Source: Mariprofundaceae bacterium (GTDB lineage Bacteria; Pseudomonadota; Zetaproteobacteria; Mariprofundales; Mariprofundaceae). From it: a DNA stretch of 64,000 nucleotides. The notes under the pieces are model-generated. The model was given only the letters and a program-made list of their open reading frames with translations, ran no database searches and was not told the DNA's origin. The stretch spans positions 226,392-290,391 of the forward strand of contig JAJFLC010000005.1 of the NCBI GenBank assembly GCA_021772895.1. Direction: 5' to 3'. The position numbers and the translations under genes were made by a program. Shown in pieces: positions 59,940-64,000 of this stretch (position 1 is the stretch's first letter; each line of letters opens with the position of its first letter).

Positions 59940-61910
59940 CTACTCTACTCCCTCACCCTTTTTATCCGGCACGGTTTCATCCATCTGTAGCGATCCCGGA
60001 CTCATATCATCAGGCAGCTTTTTAGATTCATGTGGGAAAATAATGGTTCCCCCGGCTGAAGGTTTTTCAAACAGGGATTTAATACCCGAATATTTTTCAT
60101 TGGTAATATTTTTAATATCATTATCTGTTCGTATAATCCGGGGGCGAAGAAACACCATTAAATTGACTTTTCTTCGTGTATTGTTTGTAGATTTAAATGG
60201 TTCCCCGAGAATCGGCACAGAACCAATACAGGGAATTTTACTTACAGCTTCAGTGCCATCTTCCCGCATCAATCCGCCCAGTACCAGCATCTGTCCATCC
60301 TTGGCCAACGCAACAGTTTTTATAGAACGTTTGTTGGTAATCAAGTCACTTGCGCCAGATGCTGCGCTGATACTTGAAGTCTCCTGATAAATTTCCAGTC
60401 GCACCGTCTCCCCTTCTGATATTTGTGGCTTCACCCTCAAAGTCAGCCCAATATCTTTACGCTCAATGGTCTGGAAGGGGTTGGCTGTCCCTCCCTGCGT
60501 AGAATTCTGACCTGTCACAAACGGCACATTCTGGCCTACAACAATCTCAGCCTCTTCATTATCCATGGTAAGAATATTTGGTGTTGAAAGTACATTGGCT
60601 TCATCTGTGCTCTCCAATGCGCGTACCACTGCCCCAAGTGTTACAGTCCCACCTGTCAGACTTCCCTGCAAAACACCCACGGTAAGCCCCTGACCCAGTG
60701 CAGAAGCTGCGGCAGAGGCCAGATTATTCCCGGTATTATCGACCACAGTTTTCCCCAATGATGAGATCGTTCCATAATTCTGTCCGCCTACCACTGAAAC
60801 GCGATTGCCATTGAAACTCTTGCCGGACAGCCACTCAATACCAAATTGTTCAGAGTTTCCCCCGGTCACTTCCACAATCAATGCTTCAATCAGCACCTGT
60901 AAACGTCGCACATCCAATTTATCAATAATTCGGTTGATGGCCGTAATATCAGTCGGGTCGGCTGTAACCAACAGTGCATTGGTTGCAGGCTCTGCAACAA
61001 CCTTTACTGCACCAGAAAACAGAGCCTTGCCCTGACCAGGCTGTGCAGTATTTTGGCTGCCAACCAGTTCACTCAGCACCTTGGCCACATCCTCTGCATT
61101 GGCATGTTTCAGATAACGCACCTGAAGCCTTCCACTGTCCGGTTTAGGCTGGATATCCAGTTGTTTCACCATGCCAGCGACTTCATTCAATAGTTGAGGT
61201 GCTGCCACAACCACAAGAATATTTCCCGGCTGATGTGCAATCGCCTTAATGCCGGTTCCACCAGCAGCACTGCCTTTGCCAGCATAAAGGCCGCTAATGG
61301 TTGCAGCCAGCTTCTCTGCGGAAGCAAATTCAAGCGGGAACAGCTGGATCCCAATAGCATCCTGTCGATCAACAAGTTTGAGTATTTTCTGAATACGTCG
61401 AATATTGCTAGCAGTATCCGTCAACAACAACATGTTACCTCTTGGATAAGCAACCAAGTGACTGTTTGGAGAAATTAAAGGCCTGAATAATGCAACCAGT
61501 TGCTGTGCATCCGCATAACTCAGGCGGAGTACCTGTGTGATCACAGCATCATCCTGACCTGCTGTTCCCGACCCTCGAACCGGGATTGATTTTTGTTTGC
61601 TCTCAGCCCGGGGAACAATCTTCACGACAGAGCCACTTGGTACAGCCGCAAAGCCATTGACTTCCAACACAGAAAGAAACACATCGTATGCTTCATCTTC
61701 TGAAATGGGCGAAGGAGAAACGATGGTCACATTGCCTTTTACCCGGTTATCCACCAGAAAGTTCTTGCCTGAAAAACCCGATACAAATTCAATGAATGCC
61801 CGGATATCAGCTTTTTTGAAATTTAGCGTTACTTCTTTTGCAGTCACAGGCAATGCAACCAGACACAAAAACAGCAAAAGCACCCAAGCAAATTTTAATC
61901 CATCTCTCAT
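59940..61910 (-). CDS. gspD: Type II secretion system secretin D
   Basis: A secretin of about 656 residues from ATG 61910 with a signal peptide (FAWVLLLFLCLVALPVTAKE); the frame extends to 61943. N0 domain LNFKKADIRAFIEFVSGFSG, repeated N-domains (LLLTDTASNIRRIQKIL and others), and the secretin core with VPFVTGQNS, LTLRVKPQISEGETVRLEIY and VLGGLMRED. It forms the outer-membrane pore. A short Ser/Lys-rich C-terminus follows, with no long S-domain. Confidence 0.95.
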   Translation of the reverse strand: MRDGLKFAWVLLLFLCLVALPVTAKEVTLNFKKADIRAFIEFVSGFSGKNFLVDNRVKGNVTIVSPSPISEDEAYDVFLSVLEVNGFAAVPSGSVVKIVPRAESKQKSIPVRGSGTAGQDDAVITQVLRLSYADAQQLVALFRPLISPNSHLVAYPRGNMLLLTDTASNIRRIQKILKLVDRQDAIGIQLFPLEFASAEKLAATISGLYAGKGSAAGGTGIKAIAHQPGNILVVVAAPQLLNEVAGMVKQLDIQPKPDSGRLQVRYLKHANAEDVAKVLSELVGSQNTAQPGQGKALFSGAVKVVAEPATNALLVTADPTDITAINRIIDKLDVRRLQVLIEALIVEVTGGNSEQFGIEWLSGKSFNGNRVSVVGGQNYGTISSLGKTVVDNTGNNLASAAASALGQGLTVGVLQGSLTGGTVTLGAVVRALESTDEANVLSTPNILTMDNEEAEIVVGQNVPFVTGQNSTQGGTANPFQTIERKDIGLTLRVKPQISEGETVRLEIYQETSSISAASGASDLITNKRSIKTVALAKDGQMLVLGGLMREDGTEAVSKIPCIGSVPILGEPFKSTNNTRRKVNLMVFLRPRIIRTDNDIKNITNEKYSGIKSLFEKPSAGGTIIFPHESKKLPDDMSPGSLQMDETVPDKKGEGVE

Positions 61911-61953
61911 GAAATGAGTCCCCTTATATTCACACATATTCATTCACGTAAAT

Positions 61954-62793
61954 TCACTGAATATCATAATGCAATTGCTGCACATTTCCCGCCCTCTGAA
62001 TTTCCACATCAATCGAACTGGCAGTTTTCAATGTCTGAAACATCGCCATCGCCTGTTGCGGCCCGGACACTGCCACCCCATTCACTTTGCGAATAATATC
62101 ACCATTCTGCAATCCAACTTTTTGATAAAGTGATCCAGGCACAATTTCACTCAGCACAAAGCCATCTGATTTCCCATTCGCAAAATGTGGAACCACCCTG
62201 GCCTGACTCAATAATTGTGGAAAATTTTGTGTTTGTGTATTTAACATTTTGCGATTAACGCTTCGTGATACATTTCGAGGCTGTTGAGGTGTCGCAGCTA
62301 AATTTCCAGAAAATGCAGCACTGACAATGCGGTTTTTTCCTTCCTGAAGTAAGATTTTCTCTAATTTTCCCTGATTATCAACCACAATTGCATCCGCCTC
62401 CACCTCCTTAAGCACGACGCCCGGTTTCATTACATCACCAATAAAAAACAGCTGCTGCTCTCTGCCACCTTGTAGCACGACCACAGCAGCAGACCTGTCA
62501 CCTGCCACAACAGTTCCAATCAATTTAATTTTCAATTTACTTGCAATGACAGGCTTAACTTGCGGAGTCGGCGCAACCACCTTTTTCGTCATCTCTCCAA
62601 AAAGCGGCGTGTCCTGCAACATTTTCATATCCAACGAAGCTGTTTCCTGCTTCGCAAACGTCTGATTTGACACCCCCACCACTTCAACCTCTGATGGCAA
62701 TAGCCACACAGCAACCAGCCAAGCCGCCAACGTGACTATAAATAATTCTGTTATAACGGGCAGTCGCACAAAAACACTTTGCATCACTAGCAT
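61954..62793 (-). CDS. gspC: Type II secretion system protein C
   Basis: A 279-residue inner-membrane protein: one helix (ITELFIVTLAAWLVAVWLLP), the homology region (IKLIGTVVAGDRSAAVVVL) that binds GspD, and a C-terminal PDZ domain (VGLQNGDIIRKVNGVAVSGP). The first frame start is TTG at 62844; ATG 62793 is used here. It heads the gsp operon and links the platform to the secretin. Confidence 0.93.
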   Translation of the reverse strand: MLVMQSVFVRLPVITELFIVTLAAWLVAVWLLPSEVEVVGVSNQTFAKQETASLDMKMLQDTPLFGEMTKKVVAPTPQVKPVIASKLKIKLIGTVVAGDRSAAVVVLQGGREQQLFFIGDVMKPGVVLKEVEADAIVVDNQGKLEKILLQEGKNRIVSAAFSGNLAATPQQPRNVSRSVNRKMLNTQTQNFPQLLSQARVVPHFANGKSDGFVLSEIVPGSLYQKVGLQNGDIIRKVNGVAVSGPQQAMAMFQTLKTASSIDVEIQRAGNVQQLHYDIQ

Positions 62794-62949
62794 ATCAGAT
62801 TCAGCCAAATGATAGACACCCGCATCCCCTCGAAACGTAAACAAGAAACATACACACCACTCACCCCTGAAATGTTTAACTCAGTTTAACAGCCGCTACC
62901 ATAACAGCTATGTTTTATGGTCGCATCCTTTAGAAAATTTAAAAATAGT

Positions 62950-64000
62950 ATTAATAACGCAATCTCTCAGCTGCCAATAAAAGAACAGATCGCTTAGCTT
63001 TGCCAAACAACATGTAGGGGAGAGGGAATCATGCTGTTTTTATCTGCCTTTATGGTGTGGTGGTTGTATCAATGGCTTTACGCCCTCCGGCTTCACAAAA
63101 CACCTGATCACGGTCACCTTAAACAGGCTAAACCGGACGGACATCGCTACTGCCAGCCAAAACCTGCGTGGGTCAAAAAGAGAGTGATTCGTCTCAAGGC
63201 ACTGATGCCGCAGTCCGGGTGCAGAACGATTGCCCATGCCTTCAACCGACTGCATGAACACAAGGGCATGACAGTGGGAAAAAGTTATGTGCATAACATC
63301 ATCAAACAGCATCACTATGAGATTCAGATATTGCGCAGGAAGATCAAACACAAACGCCCCAAACCTCTGCCCCACAATCTGATTTGGGGTGTTGATCTGA
63401 CGGGTAAAACAGATTCAACAGGCAAATTGCACAATATCCTTGGTGTTATAGAATATCAGAGTCGTTCCGCTCTCTGTTTAACTGCTTTAGCTGACAAGGC
63501 ATCTATCACACTCCTGGAATCTCTTATCACTACCATCAGACGATATGGCAAACCTAGGTATATTCGTACGGACAACGAAGCGATATTTACATCGAAGATA
63601 TTCCGGCTTGGTTTATGGCTGCTCGGCATTAAACATCAGAGAACAGAGGTCGCATGCCCTTGGCAGAACGGAAAGGTTGAACGATTTTTCGGTACGCTGA
63701 AAGAGAAACTCAATCAATGGGAAGTCAGTTCATTCGGAGAACTGAACCATTCGCTGCATCTGTTCCAGTTCTGGTATAACGAGGTCAGGCCACATGACTA
63801 TTTGAACGGCTGCACGCCTGCCGAGGTGTGGCGTAACAGGAAAGGCAATCCAAACAGGACAAAGTGGTTCGAGGCGTGGGACGGGTTGCTATGTGGTTAC
63901 TGGTTACCGCCGCCGTGAGGCCTGATTATGAGCAGGAACTTATGCGGAACAACCAACTGTCCGCAGGATTACCATGCCTTGCATGGAAAAGTAGCGAAGA
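62950..64000. mobile_element. Insertion-sequence region, incomplete or edge-truncated
   Basis: The transposase gene is flanked by short non-coding stretches, but I could not pair terminal inverted repeats or a target-site duplication; the right end may lie beyond the window. The left limit is therefore approximate. It sits upstream of the gsp operon promoter region, in opposite orientation. Confidence 0.45.
63031..63918 (+). CDS. IS transposase with integrase core (DDE)
   Basis: A 295-residue protein with an N-terminal HTH_21-like segment (CRTIAHAFNRLHEHKGMTVG) and an rve integrase domain. The catalytic triad is visible: Asp in WGVDLTGK, Asp in YIRTDNEAIF, and Glu in GKVERFFGTLKEK. This matches IS3-group OrfB or stand-alone integrase-core transposases. 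GGGGAGAGGG precedes the ATG. No OrfA was seen upstream. It could be a complete single-ORF element or an orphan OrfB. Confidence 0.85.
   Translation: MLFLSAFMVWWLYQWLYALRLHKTPDHGHLKQAKPDGHRYCQPKPAWVKKRVIRLKALMPQSGCRTIAHAFNRLHEHKGMTVGKSYVHNIIKQHHYEIQILRRKIKHKRPKPLPHNLIWGVDLTGKTDSTGKLHNILGVIEYQSRSALCLTALADKASITLLESLITTIRRYGKPRYIRTDNEAIFTSKIFRLGLWLLGIKHQRTEVACPWQNGKVERFFGTLKEKLNQWEVSSFGELNHSLHLFQFWYNEVRPHDYLNGCTPAEVWRNRKGNPNRTKWFEAWDGLLCGYWLPPP

Noticed and set aside
1..64000. CRISPR arrays, tRNA and rRNA genes
   Set aside because: No regularly spaced direct repeats and no cloverleaf or rRNA-like stretches were seen; nearly all sequence is covered by protein genes.

Overview
This window is a chromosomal segment of a Gram-negative proteobacterium. 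It carries a complete type II secretion (gsp) operon, an LPS-assembly lipoprotein gene (lptE), outer-membrane barrels, and the housekeeping blocks leuS-lptE-holA-bioA, yggS-proC-yggT and dnaX-ybaB-recR. No rRNA or tRNA is present, so the taxon cannot be fixed from a marker. The mix of a DUF1538/PII operon, roadblock/small-GTPase genes and a long glycan locus would fit a marine gamma- or zetaproteobacterium, but that is a low-confidence inference.

Layout. (1) 1-4.96 kb, plus strand: an accessory island that looks like a cargo cluster for a contractile injection machine such as type VI secretion. It holds an HNH-like protein, a DNA/RNA non-specific endonuclease (DRGH motif), a protein whose first ~76 residues are a clear ubiquitin-like fold beginning MQIFVK, a MORN-repeat protein, a PAAR-like DUF4280 spike-tip protein and a putative clan CD (C80-like) cysteine peptidase. 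Two copies of one palindrome, TCCCAT-N4-ATGGGA, lie upstream of two of its gene groups. (2) 5.0-8.6 kb: a radical SAM protein, then a DUF1538 membrane protein overlapping the first of two PII-like regulators. (3) 8.7-12.0 kb, minus strand: a zinc/manganese uptake operon (DUF2946-like protein, porin, ZnuA-like, ZnuB-like) with no ATPase gene. (4) 12.2-17.6 kb, minus strand: leuS-lptE-holA-bioA. (5) 17.9-20.1 kb, plus strand: two roadblock/LC7 proteins, an unassigned protein and a small Ras-like GTPase behind a perfect CRP-type site, followed by a probable MITE. (6) 20.3-46.1 kb, minus strand: yggS-proC-yggT and a large surface-polysaccharide locus. The locus includes a WecA/MraY-like initiating transferase, sugar aminotransferase, deacetylase, UDP-glucose dehydrogenase, UDP-glucuronate epimerase, several GT2/GT4/GT9 glycosyltransferases, methyltransferases, acyltransferases, an asparagine-synthase-like amidotransferase and a Wzx flippase. 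A broken GT2 gene is also present. No Wzy polymerase or Wzz was recognised. (7) 46.2-48.9 kb, minus strand: dnaX-ybaB-recR. (8) 49.0-50.3 kb: a plus-strand outer-membrane barrel and a minus-strand OmpA-like lipoprotein that share a bidirectional terminator. (9) 50.4-62.8 kb, minus strand: gspC-D-E-F-[TPR-like/membrane protein]-[YidD-like]-G-H-I-J-K-L-M-N, tightly overlapped. (10) 63.0-63.9 kb, plus strand: an integrase-core (DDE) transposase at the window edge.

The best candidate for something undescribed is the left-hand island, above all the ubiquitin-like fusion protein embedded among nucleases and a PAAR-like tip. Second-tier items are the YidD-like pair inside the gsp operon, the roadblock/GTPase operon and the palindromic elements. 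Several genes start with GTG or TTG; where a ribosome-binding site decided the start, this is stated.
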